From Macrobrachium rosenbergii (lineage: Eukaryota; Arthropoda; Malacostraca; Decapoda; Palaemonidae), in NCBI RefSeq assembly GCF_040412425.1, contig NC_089744.1, forward strand, positions 33,211,243 through 33,275,242: 64,000 nt of DNA, written 5' to 3'. The stretch's first letter is position 1, and every line of letters begins with the position of its first letter. The position numbers and the translations under genes are program-made. This document shows positions 1-10,094 of this stretch, piece by piece. The notes under the pieces are model-generated. The model was not told the DNA's origin and did no database searches. It was given only the letters and a program-made list of their open reading frames with translations.

Positions 1-329
1 ATAGGGGACCCCAGTCTTGTTTTGCCCTGTGGAAAAGGAACATAGTCATGTTCATTTTGAGAGGTGTAGAGCAAGGGTTTTAATAAGAGAAAATTATGCA
101 AATACCACAATAGCAAGCACTTGAGGCAATCTCATTTTGTCAAGCGATTATGTCCAGAATACAAATTATATGAATTTGAGAGGTTTAGATGATTTTGGAA
201 CAAATATGGATTTTAGAATGCTAGAAGTATGAGGAGAAGCAGCATTAGAACAAGGCAGGATAGGAGTATGTGTGAGTTAAGGGTGAAATGTAAGTGGGAA
301 AAGGAATAGGCAAAGGAATGCCACAGGTG

Positions 330-870
330 GTATGAAAAGGGGAGTGACAGGGGTTAAATGTCATAGGTGTGGAAGAGGACATTGGATAGGCTAAGGTAGG
401 TGGACATTAGGAGCCTGTTTTACATGTGGTTAGGTAGGCCTTTGTGTAAGGGAACATGGAGAGGTGAAGAAGCCAGATGTTTTAAATGTAGAAGGTTTGG
501 ACACATGGTGAAAAATTGTGAATTGCAAGAGCTGTAGGTATGTGCGGAAGTTGCAGTAGAACAGGTAAGTTTGCCCAGATTTGTGATAAGGCAGTCCCTT
601 GTTATCGGCGACCTCAGTTATCGGTGATCCGGTTTTATGGCGCTTGTCTAGCGATGGTGATAACTGGATTTTCGACACTGATTCCTTGTTATTGGCGCCG
701 ATCTGCCATTATCGGCACTGATCCTTGGTTATCGGCGCTGATAACTGAGGAACCCCGCCGATAACTGGGGACTGCCTGTAGTCAGAAGACTAAGTGTACA
801 GTGTGTGGGATAGCAGGTCACATGGCAGGAGTGTTCAGGAAATCGAGTTTAAACCAAGGTGATAATGGGT
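330..870 (+). pseudogene. retroelement gag-like remnant with zinc knuckles
   Basis: A degraded coding stretch with CCHC zinc knuckles, the nucleic-acid binding motif of retroelement Gag proteins. A complete C-x2-C-x4-H-x4-C unit is readable at 478-519 (CFKCRRFGHMVKNC). A partial unit precedes it near 360 (CHRCGRGHW) and another follows at 795-830 (CTVCGIAGHM, last Cys replaced by Val). Stop codons and frame changes lie between them, so no intact protein exists. The frame is also split by a MITE at 589-778. With the MITE removed, the reading frame runs straight from the third knuckle-like block into the last one. The family cannot be fixed: LTR retrotransposon or LINE ORF1 are both possible. 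Confidence 0.6.
589..778. mobile_element. 190-bp TA-flanked MITE (pogo/Tigger-like ends)
   Basis: Terminal inverted repeats AGGCAGTCCC...GTTATCGGCG at the left and the matching CGCCGATAAC...GGGACTGCCT at the right enclose about 190 bp without coding capacity. TA dinucleotides flank it (587-588 and 779-780), the target duplication of Tc1/mariner/pogo elements. Several GTTATCGGCG-type sub-repeats lie inside. It interrupts the zinc-knuckle gag remnant. The assignment to pogo/Tigger rests on TIR style and the TA target only. Confidence 0.7.
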
Positions 871-918
871 TGAATGGAGAGCAGTCAAGAAATTGGGTGT
901 GAAGAAAGGAATTTAATT

Positions 919-1231
919 GAATATAGAATTTAGGCCAAAGGCCAAGCACTGGGACGAATGAGGTCATTTGGCGCTGAAATGGAAATTGACAGAAGGTTTG
1001 AAAGGTGTAACAAGAGTAAAACCTCGCAGTTGCACTAGGACGGAGTAAAACCTCGCAGTTGCACTAGGACAGGGTGGAAAGTAAGATGGAAGAAAAAGAA
1101 TATGAAAGGAGGTATAGTAAAATGAATGAAAGGGATTGCAGCTAGGGGCCGAAGGCATGCTGCAAAGAACCGTAAGTAATGCCTACAGTGCACCGCATGA
1201 GGTGCACTGACAGCCCTACCCCCCTACAGGG
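919..1231 (-). repeat. SINE-like interspersed repeat, copy 1
   Basis: First of about eight copies of a ~300-bp family in the window. In its likely transcription orientation (minus here) it starts with a GTAGTGCC(G/A)TCAGTGCACC block, has a pyrimidine-rich middle, and ends with CAGCGCTGAATGACCTCA and CTTGGCCTTTGGCCTAAAT, followed elsewhere by ATTCC repeats. This copy has an extra 35-bp tandem duplication of the AAACCTCGCAGTTGCACTAGGAC segment at about 1,015-1,084. No clear tRNA-type A and B boxes were seen, so SINE is a working label. Confidence 0.75.
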
Positions 1232-1404
1232 TGGAGTATGAAGAGGGTTTATCGGTGTGAACCCTCAGCCTCAGTGGTTGAAGTGTGAATAAATGTTTCT
1301 GAATGAGAATGACATATGATATAAGTAACCAAGAGGAAACAGTTTTAAAAGAGATAGTTAAGACTAGGAAGAAGAAAATGGGTTGGAAAATGAATGATAT
1401 TTTG

Positions 1405-1912
1405 AGTATAGGAGTAGAGTCATAATAGGGACAGAATGATCGCTGCACACGTGGGTGGCAGAGAGGCTTTTTGAGATTTAGGGGACCCTGAGCATAGACC
1501 TGTTTGCCGCTCGGCGCATCAGGAAGTTCTAGGTGTTCTGTTCAGTAGTCCCAGACTCATAGGCAGAGATGGAGGATGCCTTCTAACACCAGTGTCACAT
1601 TCTCAGTGCAGGCAGTTGCCTTCCTGACAAGGGTGAATAACAGGGTGTTGATGACACCAATTCTCAGGCTAACTCTGGTGGCTCTGAAGTGGTCAGAGTC
1701 TGAGTGTGTTATCCGAGATCCTAAGGGAGATTTCTGTGACACCTGTCCTTGGCATTCTGAAAGAACCTGTCAGAACAGCAGGTATTGGGTGGGGTGTGAT
1801 TGCACCAGACCACTTTTACCTTTTTTTACTTGCAGGATGTTGCCTACAAGTCCTTGGACATGTTGTTGTCCTCTGATCCTGTGGTTGCTGCTCAACAAGT
1901 TGGATAGCTAGC
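1405..1912 (+). pseudogene. DIRS pol fragment D: RNase H end and recombinase C-terminus
   Basis: Translations match, block by block, the C-terminal part of the RNase H region and the extreme end of the tyrosine recombinase in the better preserved DIRS copy at 15,480-17,400. At 1,414-1,575 the frame reads IGTE-SLHTWVAERLFEI, IDLFAARRI and VFCSVVPDS, broken by four in-frame stops. At about 1,640-1,740 it reads VLMTPILRLTLVALKW. At 1,829-1,909 it reads FFYLQDVAYKSLDM and PVVAAQQVG followed by a stop, with the recombinase Tyr in FYLQDV. Most of the recombinase between these blocks is deleted. Clearly a dead copy. Confidence 0.75.
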
Positions 1913-2538
1913 ACCTCATCTAAAGTATTCTTTCAGCAAGAGTGTGTGAAAGTGAATGGTTCTCCCTCCTTTCTCTTTCCTTCCTCACTCTTAGGGCAGA
2001 GTCAGATAGCTAGGTAGCGTGCATGGTGGACAGACTTTGAAGTGCAGGTAAAGCTGTATGACTGAGCTCCAGTACTTTCATATTTTGTTGTTTGATTGGA
2101 TGGAAGTCCCCCTCCTCTCTTGGCAGTGTTAGAGGAGGATAGACAATAAAGGAAACCTGTTGGTACATATTAGCTATTTTGATATATGTAACTTACCAAG
2201 TAATTACATAGCCTATGTTTCTAACTTACGTGTCAGCTAAAAATTTGAAATTCACAGTAGCATTTGATTGTTTTAGCGTAGGTGACTAGGTCCTGCCCAC
2301 TATTAGGGGAGGAAGGGTGCAACGCTGAATAGCGTCAGTCTGCTTCTGCAGGTTAATGACTGTATTTCAGTTGTCACACCAGCTATTGTTTCGAGATTGG
2401 TCGCCAGATGGTTACTCTTTGTCTCCGTTTGGTAACGTGTTCTGAACTTTTGGTAGCATTTAAGCTCTTTTCAAACAGCCTAGGATTCATTAGACTAGGT
2501 ATTAGCGAATTATTTCCCGATTTTGACTTTTCACGACT
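1913..2538 (+). repeat. DIRS D end and leader sequence, noncoding
   Basis: Between the recombinase end and the next gag start lies about 620 bp of noncoding DNA. It includes AT-rich sequence around 2,170-2,270 with TATGTAACTTACCAAGTAAT, which I associate with arthropod DIRS termini. It probably contains terminal repeat and complementary-region sequence, but I could not pair it with an inverted copy inside the window. Confidence 0.4.
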
Positions 2539-3002
2539 ATGTCCAACACTAGCTCTTCTAGTATCTGGTTCTGCAGCAAAGGCTGCAAAACTAGACTTAT
2601 GAAAGCATCTCGTGACTCCCACACAATCTGTACTAATTGTAGGGGGACAAACTTGCTCTGTTGATTTGACATGTATCGAGTGTAGGGACTGTGATCAAGG
2701 TAGGTGGAAAACTTTAAAAAGCACTTAGATAAGTTAGAACGAGACAGGAAGAGGAAAGCGGGTCTTCGAGCCGAGGCTAGGAATGTAGCTATGTAGAATG
2801 TTCTCTAAATCGGCAGTTACTGATATACCCGTTGTGGCTCCCTCTCTTACTCCTATGTCCCTTTTAACCAGTCCTCTGCCTATTGAACCTACTTCACCCA
2901 GTCCCCATGCTTCTGAGCCTAACACCATTGCTAGCCTAGAAGCCCGTGTTGATATGAAGTTTGGGTTCATTGTTTCAACTATGGAACAGCTAAGTGCGTC
3001 AG
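2539..3002 (+). pseudogene. DIRS gag N-terminal fragment D
   Basis: An ATG at 2,539 opens a frame starting MSNTSSSSIWFCSKGCKT and running into HTICTNCRG. It then shifts frame near 2,640 into CSVDLTCIECRDCDQGRW. This Cys-rich block is homologous to the Cys-rich block near the start of gag in the DIRS copies at 21,590-21,780 and 26,380-26,560. A Ser/Thr/Pro-rich stretch follows (2,798-3,002). The sequence is cut by a TTAA-flanked element at 3,003. It lies on the same strand as, and downstream of, the recombinase end at 1,912. Confidence 0.65.
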
Positions 3003-4147
3003 TTAACCCTTAAACGCTGAGCCTCTATTTACAAAAGTGTCTGCCGTATGCCGGTGGGGTTTGGGAGTTAGTGCTGAAGCGGAAAGATGTTTTTTTCAAA
3101 AATTCACAGCACACTTAGTTTTTAAGATTAAGAGTTCATTTTGGCTCCTTTTTTTTCTCATTGCCTGAAAGTTTCAGAAATGAAGAAAAATATCATATAT
3201 AAATAGAAATGAAAAAATATCATATATAAATACAAATCACGCTGTGAGCAAAATGGTTAAAGCTAATGAGGGTTTTTTTTTTCATATTGTACACTAAATT
3301 GCAATGATTTTGCATATAACAAATTGTAAACGATCAAAGCAACACAGAGAAAATATTATCACAAAATGATGCATGAATTTAGTAACACGCGGATGTAAAA
3401 AAAGTAAAAAAAAAAAATTCTCCATAAATCTAAATATTGTGCTAGAGACTTCCAATTTGTTGCAAAATGAAGGTACATGATTGAATATTACTAGAATGTA
3501 AGAGTTTTAGCTTACAATTGCATTTTTCGACCATTTCAGTCGAAGTCAAAGTTGACCGAAGGTTGAAATTTTAGCACTTATCATGATTTATATGAAAATA
3601 TTTCAAAACTGATAAAAGCTACAACCATGGGTTATTTTTTGTTGTATTTTACATGAAATTGCACACATTTTCATACATAAAACTTTATGTAACGGCTAAT
3701 ATAAAACGGTGCAAAAATTAAGACAAAATGACGAACTTGGCAAAAGAATTTCTGAAACTTTTTGTTGCAAAATGAAGGTTACATGATTGCTAGTGTAAGA
3801 GTTTTAGCTTTAATTGCATTTTTGACCATTTTCAAAAAATTCACCATAAATCGAAATGGGTTTTTTTATTGTGCTAGAGACATTTTCCAATTTGTTGCAA
3901 AATAGACAAAAGGTAAATGATTGAATGTTACTAGAATGTAAGAGTTTTTTAAAATTACATAATTGCGTTTGTGCTAGAGATTCCAATTTGAGTCAAAATG
4001 AGGTAAATGTTGAAATTTTTGTAAGAGTTTTACCAGTTTTTATTGGTTGAGTACAGTGACAGGTTGAAATTTTTTCTCCGACAGACAATTATCCGACAGA
4101 CAATTATAGTCGACTTACGATACATCCAATCGACGTTTAAGGGTTAA
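3003..4147 (-). mobile_element. TTAA-flanked nonautonomous element, short copy
   Basis: The element begins TTAACCCTTAAACGCTGA (3,003) and ends with the inverted TCGACGTTTAAGGGTTAA (4,147). Both ends carry TTAA, the piggyBac-type target. Its ends match the two ends of the larger element at 11,976-14,169 in opposite orientation. The inside is AT-rich and noncoding and holds one to two diverged units of the ~380-bp repeat (landmarks TTGCAAAATGAAGGT and TGTAAGAGTTTTAGCT) that is present four times in the larger copy. Confidence 0.7.
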
Positions 4148-4640
4148 TAAGATCAGGTGTATTCATTATGACAAACTCTTCGGGCCAGTAAGAATGTGAG
4201 TGATCCAGTTAAACTGTTCATTAATTTTTAATGATAAAAAAATTTTCTGGGCCTTCCAACAGGTTTCTTACTCACTGCTTCTGTATATATCACTTTTTCT
4301 CATCCCATCACTAACTCAAAACATCTGTCTTTGAAATTTCCATCTTGTTGAACAACCAGGCCATGAATGATTTGATATTGGACAGTCATTACTTTCACTT
4401 ACTTCCATTTCATCATTTTAATCATTTTAATTATAGCACTCTTGTAATATGAAAAGGTTCACCTGTGGCTCAGTTAACCCTTAATGGACATATCCCCTCA
4501 TGAGAGGATCTAAAACAGGTTTTGGGTGGTGGACGGATCCCCTCTGAGGAGTATTAATATTACGTGCCATATGACTTGGCTGTATCGAGTGGGAGTTTCC
4601 ATCGCTTCAATAGCCCATAAATGAATGATGGAAACTTTAT
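4148..4640. other. no gene recognised; single TTAACCC motif
   Basis: Possibly the continuation of the interrupted DIRS gag at its left end, but too decayed to align by eye. A TTAACCCTTAATGG motif at 4,474 resembles the end of a TTAA-type element. A possible partner (GGGTTAA, 6,720-6,726) exists, but pairing is uncertain. Confidence 0.3.
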
Positions 4641-4827
4641 GGCCTGTCCACACTAGCGGGCATGCCTGTCGGGCACTTCCGGCCATTCATATTTTCTCTC
4701 GCTTCTGAAGCAGCTTTACCAGACAATCGCATCGCTCTGGCTCCATACTCAGTCAGTCAGTTCAGTGGAATGGGTTATGGGAAGAAGTGTTTGCCCGTCG
4801 GGCAGTGCCCACTAGTGTGGACAGGGC
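4641..4827. mobile_element. 187-bp MITE with CCTGTCCACACTAG ends
   Basis: Left end GGCCTGTCCACACTAGCGGG is mirrored at the right by CCCACTAGTGTGGACAGGGC. A second inverted pair (GCCTGTCGGGCA and TGCCCGTCGGGCA) sits just inside. The flanks share CTTTA (4,635-4,639 and 4,827-4,831, overlapping the last base), which may be a short target duplication. No coding capacity. Superfamily not determined. Confidence 0.55.
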
Positions 4828-4944
4828 TTTAGAATTCAGCTCAGCTCAAGCATTGGGCATTTCATGGAATCAGTATTGTTCTTAACTTGAAGGGGGTAAT
4901 GTCTTGCTTCTCTCTTTCCCATGAAATCTTTTTATTTATTTGCT

Positions 4945-5225
4945 CATAAATATACCCAGGGATTGCTATTGGTTTTAGTTCTGATCTTTTATGATATGAT
5001 ATCAGTTATAATTGTAATTTTACAAAGAAAAGTGCAAAGGAATATAAGAAAAAACATGCATACCTCCAAAAAAGTTACTGCATCTCCTGATCTCAGTAAA
5101 TTTACTTAAATATTTTACAACAAATATACTCGGATTTTGTTACTGATTTTAGTTCTTAACTGTTATGATATTGTGTGAGCTATAATTGTAGTTTTACAAA
5201 ATAAAATAAAATTATAAAAAACATA
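4945..5225. repeat. imperfect tandem duplication, ~177-bp period
   Basis: The segment AAATATAC...TTTTAGTTCT...TATGATAT...TATAATTGTA(A/G)TTTTACAAA occurs at about 4,950-5,030 and again at about 5,127-5,205. The duplicates have diverged by many substitutions. No coding potential is evident. Confidence 0.5.
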
Positions 5226-5718
5226 TATAACTTGGTAAAATTTACGAGTGTTTTGTAAAAGAGGCCCCGCACAGGGTTGTAAATAGTCACTTTCAATTTC
5301 CCTTGGAAGGTAGGGAAAATTTTTAGAATTATTTTCTTACACCATGTGCATTTGCATATCTTATGCTCTCCATAGATGTGTTTTTTTTTTATTCCTAAAT
5401 TGGCCAACTGTAATCTGTTAAGCGGCACCCACGTACTAATATGTTTACCACGATCTACTCGGTACCGCCTTTAATGGGATACTACGTTCAAGACTTTAAA
5501 TGCACATGTCAAGCCGTCAGTCCTGTGATAATACGTTTACTAGTATGGAAAATGTAGGAATATTATTTGGCAACCCTCAGCACACGTAAGCTGTAAATGG
5601 AAACTTATTTGCTGCCTGGCAACGTTTTCCTGGGGGTCGCTTGATGCTAGAAAACTGGTTTTCTTTCAGTTTGCTTGGGCCGTTTATCGAGAGAAGTCAG
5701 TTTTTCACTTCTTTCACA

Positions 5719-5890
5719 ATGAGTGTCCTAAAGAGGAGGCGTATTTCTTGAGGCGAGATCAGCCAAATACTAGTTGAGGAGTCTGATATTGATAACCTAT
5801 TTGATGATGAGAGCTCTAGTTCTGAATCCTCAAGTGATGAGGATATTGAAGGAACAAACTTTTCTTCTGATAAGCGAGAGTGAAGATGAC
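5719..5890 (+). pseudogene. piggyBac transposase N-terminal fragment
   Basis: From the ATG at 5,719 the frame reads MSVLKRRRIS, a stop codon, then an acidic and serine-rich run (EESDIDNLFDDESSSSESS). Acidic leaders of this type are usual at the start of piggyBac transposases. The frame stops again at 5,888. On its own this would be weak evidence; the adjacent C-terminal fragment makes it credible. Confidence 0.45.
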
Positions 5891-5980
5891 TTTCGGTTGC
5901 TGAGTGACTGGACAAGAGGGAGGGAGAGAGAGAGAGCGAGAGAGTAAGATCCCTTTGCTTTTATTGCTGCTGATCCTTAC

Positions 5981-6274
5981 ATGAAAAAAGAAAGACTTGT
6001 TCTCTTGCGCAAGCCCCCACGACTTGCAGCGAAACCTTCGCGGCTAATTGGCAGGCACTTTCCTGATTATAGTCCACCTACAGATAAAAAGAAGAGGCCA
6101 CAAAGGATTTCTGCTCAGTGCCAGAAGAATAACATAAGAAGGGATAGCCCATATTGGTGTAAGGACTGTGAAGTAGGATTGTGTGTAGCCCCTTGCTTTA
6201 GAGATTGGCATAACGAAAGAAAAATAATGCATGTATGTATAACATTTTTCATTCAGTATTATGTAGTCTTTTGA
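5981..6274 (+). pseudogene. piggyBac transposase C-terminal Cys-rich tail
   Basis: The frame contains LIGRHFPDYSPPTDKKKRPQR followed by a Cys-rich segment with C, then CKDC, LC and PCF, then WH. This order is the C-terminal zinc-binding tail of piggyBac family transposases (DDE_Tnp_1_7 type), which comes after a conserved GRHF motif. The first C-x2-C pair retains only one Cys (AQCQKN). It is truncated upstream and lacks any catalytic aspartate, so it cannot be an active transposase. Confidence 0.7.
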
Positions 6275-6462
6275 AATAAAATAATAGTAGTATTGTTTTT
6301 TATCCCATCATTTAATTAATATTCCTACATTTAACTACAAGTATGAATTATAAGCATAAAAATGAATATTAACTTTGAAAAACTATCTTCAGTGAAATGA
6401 CCACTGACTATAAAAAAAAGCTTGATGGTGCGTCAGCAGCAAGGTCGTCTGGGGGTGCTTAA

Positions 6463-8471
6463 CAGGGTAAAGTTTGCCCGGTATGGGTGGGTTGCATGAT
6501 GTATAATTAGCCTGTCCCTTAAGGGTGTTAAGGTTGTTAATGTTTTGGCAGCCCTGTTTATGAAATTTGGCTATTCAGTGTGAAATGCGGTAGATGTGCA
6601 AGAAATCCGACATTTTCATAACATAATGATTGCATTGTTTAGTAGAGTAGTTTTAAAGAATTAATATACATAAAAGACTGGTGATGTTTTGTAACCGATG
6701 TTGTCTTTTTTCAGGAAAGGGTTAAGCGAAGTAGAATTGGTTCCAGCCAAAGAAGCCAATGTCAAAGTACCACAGTTAGTTATAAGTTTTTATGAAGCAA
6801 GATTAACGTGGAACACCAACACAGATGAGGAAAGTTAAATCGGGGAGAAATGTGATTGTGCATGATTCGCATAAGAAAAGAGATCTTGAGTTTACCAGTA
6901 CTTTTTTTTTTTTAATGAAAGAACTTGCTGCATTGAAGTGCAGTACAGTATATTTTTATTACTTTTATAAGAAAACATTTTTCTAATAGAGTATTTTGAG
7001 GAGGAGAACTATTATACTTTGGTTTAGATAGTACAAAAGTTTTAATTTGATTTATATATTGTATAGGCCAATATAGACATCACTCACACTGCCTAAGAAA
7101 GGTCTCAAAGTTTTTTTTTTTTTGTGAATAACGTAGTTAAATAAAGGAATTTTTTTACTGCTGTTTATGAATAATGTAATTAGTTATTCTGTAGAGGTAA
7201 GAAATTGTTTAGAATCTAAACAAGAAGCATTAGTTTTATTTATAGTAAAGAAACTTGATGTGGGCATAGGTACTCAAGTTATACTTTTATTTTCAATTAA
7301 AGGCCATTGTATTTTTCTTGGACTTCAGTTGGATTACTTTATTCTAGTAATGGCTGAAACATAAGAACAAGTGTATAAATTTTATGTATGAGAAAATGAG
7401 AATAGCTGCTATGATCATGCTCTCATTTTTGGTTTCACAATCAAATGGTGTTATTTGAATACCTTGTAAATAATTTGTCTTTATACAAAACATATAAGAT
7501 TGTTGCCTTTTCCCTACCCTGTCCCACTTTGGGAAGTGTAAGCTGTTATTAGTGCTAAACATTGAATAACTTTTTTTATGCATATGTATCATTCACCTAC
7601 TTCTTGGTTTGGTGGCTTTGAAATTTGGGTAGTGAAATATTGGTAATCTTTGTTATGTTAATGTTGCAATGTATATCCCCACCTGAAATTTGACAAGCTT
7701 TATATTCCAGCATAAATAGTACAAGTTAATTTAGGTTAGGAACAATATGGAATTCCTGTTGACTGTAAGATATATATATTCAAGTGCAGGTTATAAAAGG
7801 ACTTCTTTACTTATCAGAAAGCCAGACCCCCAAATCATCTGTTAAGTGGAGGTGCTATTTTATTTTACAAAGATAAATATGAGCATAAATATGACATGGC
7901 ACAGAGTAAGGCTAAACACAAAATTTATATCAACATTTTTTTTATACTCTGACCAAGTTACAGATTCACTCAATAACAATGATAATCTGTGGTGCACAGA
8001 TTCACACTCAATAACAGTGATAATCTGTGGTGTACAGTACAATAGACATCAGGTCTTTATTAGTGTGTAAGTCATGAGTTGCTATGTATGCATTTCAAAA
8101 GATTTGTGCTCTCCTTACTTTATCCAGTTTTACCAACAAATGACGTGGGACCTTGTAGGCTGGGATGGTGGTTGTCTGTACTCTACAGAAATGTAGGATG
8201 ACTAAGAGAACTTAGATATGTTTCTGCAACTTGCAACCAACAACAATCCCCAACCTACAGGCTCCACAAACTTTAGTGTTTAAGCTCGATGAAAAATGTG
8301 CACAAATCCCTCAAAAACACAAACTGTGAATTACAGCCCAAAGCCAACTAATATCTATTACTTGTTGGATATATAATGGTGTGATATTTTTCTTCTTTAT
8401 AAATACAAAACAAGTGACTACAGTATGTGCATTATGCCTGTCTTGTGTTTTTATTTACAAAGAAGAGTAAT
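6463..8471. other. AT-rich stretch without recognised genes
   Basis: About 2 kb of AT-rich DNA with poly(A) and poly(T) runs (6,900; 7,110). A 37-bp imperfect tandem duplication (ACAGATTCAC...GATAATCTGTGGTG) occupies about 7,961-8,034. I saw no exon-like or transposon-coding sequence on either strand. Confidence 0.5.
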
Positions 8472-8790
8472 GTAACAAATTTTGAATAAAGTTTCATTTT
8501 CCCTAGATATACACACCAGAGCCTATTATAAAGGAGTATATTTCAGTGTGAGCTGGAAACTGGTCACAACTTTGTAACAAGGTGGTTAGCAATTGGAGTG
8601 GGGGAGTATCCCTGTCACTGACTGTCGCATTCACTTTTCCTTCGGCCACAGGGACTTGAGCAGGTAGTTGAGGTGGGACTAAATATTAAAAAGGCTCTGG
8701 TTTGCGTAGTTAGGAAAAATACAAATTATTCAAAATTGGTTACTTTTTCCTACAGGAATACAAACCATTGCCTTTTATAAAGGAGACTTA
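8472..8790 (-). repeat. DIRS A 3' terminal repeat and complementary region
   Basis: The left end GTAACAAATTTTGAATAA pairs imperfectly with TTATTCAAAATTGGTTAC at about 8,726-8,743. Directly after that junction TTTTTCCTACAGGAATACAAACC begins, which resembles the reverse complement of the copy A right end. This juxtaposes the complements of both element ends, the DIRS internal complementary region. Confidence 0.55.
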
Positions 8791-8955
8791 CCCCTTCAGT
8801 GGGAAGTCAGTCCTCTTCAACTGACTGGAACTGAGAACCACCACAGAATTACCATGATCATAGTTACCTTGCAAGCAAGGGAGGTCATGGCTCCCAGACC
8901 CCTACCGGAGTAGTATGACCCTGGGCCTGCTGGGCCCTTCTAAGTGAGAAGGGAT

Positions 8956-10094
8956 TGATGGATGTATGATATTTAGGGCAAAAGCCCAGGCACTGGGGCC
9001 AAGAAGGCTATTCAGCGCTGTAAAGAAGAGAGAATAAAATAACATATGTTAATGTAAATGAATTTATGAATTAGTGAAGGAAATGATTAATAAATAAAAT
9101 GAAGCAATGTGACCAATAAATAAAATAAAGATATAAAGTTTAATGAATGATGTGATATACATATAAAAAAGTCATTAAAATTTTGTGTGATGTAATATAT
9201 ATATTAGAAAAAAAATTAAATATCATTAAAAATTTGTATACACTTTAAAAATTTTTTAGAGATGGTAGCAGAAGTATCGACTTCATCTCCCAAAATATCC
9301 AAGAGGGATTTACTCTGGAAATATCTTTTTCTTTGGTTAAAATATCTGGGGCAGACCACCAGAATGTGCTCCATTGTTAGTGTCTCATCACAGTAAGCAC
9401 ACTCTGGAGGGCTGCTTCCTTCTAAAATAAACTGATGGGTTAAACGAGTGTGCCCAGTCCTTAATCTGGTTAATATAACTCCTGTTCATCTGTCAAGCTG
9501 GAATGACAAAGACCACAGCTGTATATTACCTAATATTTCTATATTTTTTATTATTGGCAAGAATAGGAGAAATCCACCTTTCTTGCCATTTACTTAAACA
9601 TCTAATAGGACATTTTAGGTTTGTATGAGGCACTTTTCTGAAAGTGGTTTCTGATAAAATACTAGCAGGTTATGCTTTCCTGTCTGCCATCTCATTTCTG
9701 TGAATCCCCACGTGAGAAGGGACCCAACAGAAAGAGAATGATTTACGCCGATGACAGATACAAAAAAAGCCACTCCTGAACTTTTTGAATTAACGGATAA
9801 AAGCTATTAAATTTTTTAATAGCTTCTAAAGTGCTTTTAGAATCTGAGTATATTACAAAATTAGTGTCACTACTTTGAAAAACTAAATCTAGGGCAGAGA
9901 CTATGGCTGTTAACTCAGCAGTAAATACTGATGCAGAGTCAGGTAATTTAGCTGTGTATGCTGTATCACCAAGGATAACAGCGTAACCACCACCACTATC
10001 TGACTTTGATCCAACTGTATAGATCTTTGTATAATTAGCATGAAGGACGTCAGGAAGCGCTTGTAGTGCTGGCAGGAAGAGCTGAGACATCTGG
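8956..10094 (-). mobile_element. LINE (Jockey/I-like) 5'-truncated 3' end
   Basis: On the minus strand this starts within an RNase H domain (10,090) and proceeds through a Cys-His knuckle at about 9,300-9,410 (CAYCDETLTMEHILVVCPRY). It then runs through an AT-rich 3' UTR to a tail at about 8,960-9,030 that reads CAGCGCTGAATAGCC...CCAGTGCCTGGGCTTTTGCCCTAAAT. The protein blocks are typical of the C-terminus of Jockey/I-group non-LTR retrotransposons. 5' truncation is normal for LINE insertions. It sits inside DIRS copy A. The 3' tail is shared with the SINE-like family in this window. Confidence 0.75.
9743..10090 (-). pseudogene. LINE RNase H domain fragment
   Basis: The open frame contains YTVGSKSDSGGGYAVI, an ELTAIVSAL block and IYSDSKSTLEAI, the ordered motifs of a non-LTR retrotransposon RNase H. 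The first catalytic Asp of the usual YTDGS motif is Val here, so this copy is probably inactive. The Glu of the ELTAI block and the Asp of YSDSKS remain. The frame is lost near 9,743, after which the W.P(S)H motif region is readable only in another frame (GFTEMRWQ). Confidence 0.75.

Larger units (their letters stand above)
5418..6462 (+). mobile_element. internally deleted piggyBac-like transposon
   Basis: TTAA at 5,418-5,421 and 6,459-6,462 bracket the remains of a piggyBac transposase. The sequences just inside are loosely inverted (GCGGCACCCACG on the left, and GCACCCCCAGACG read from the right). Inside are an acidic N-terminal fragment at 5,719-5,890 and the C-terminal Cys-rich tail at 5,981-6,235. 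The whole DDD catalytic core, normally several hundred residues, is missing. The element boundaries are less certain than the coding remnants. Confidence 0.5.
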
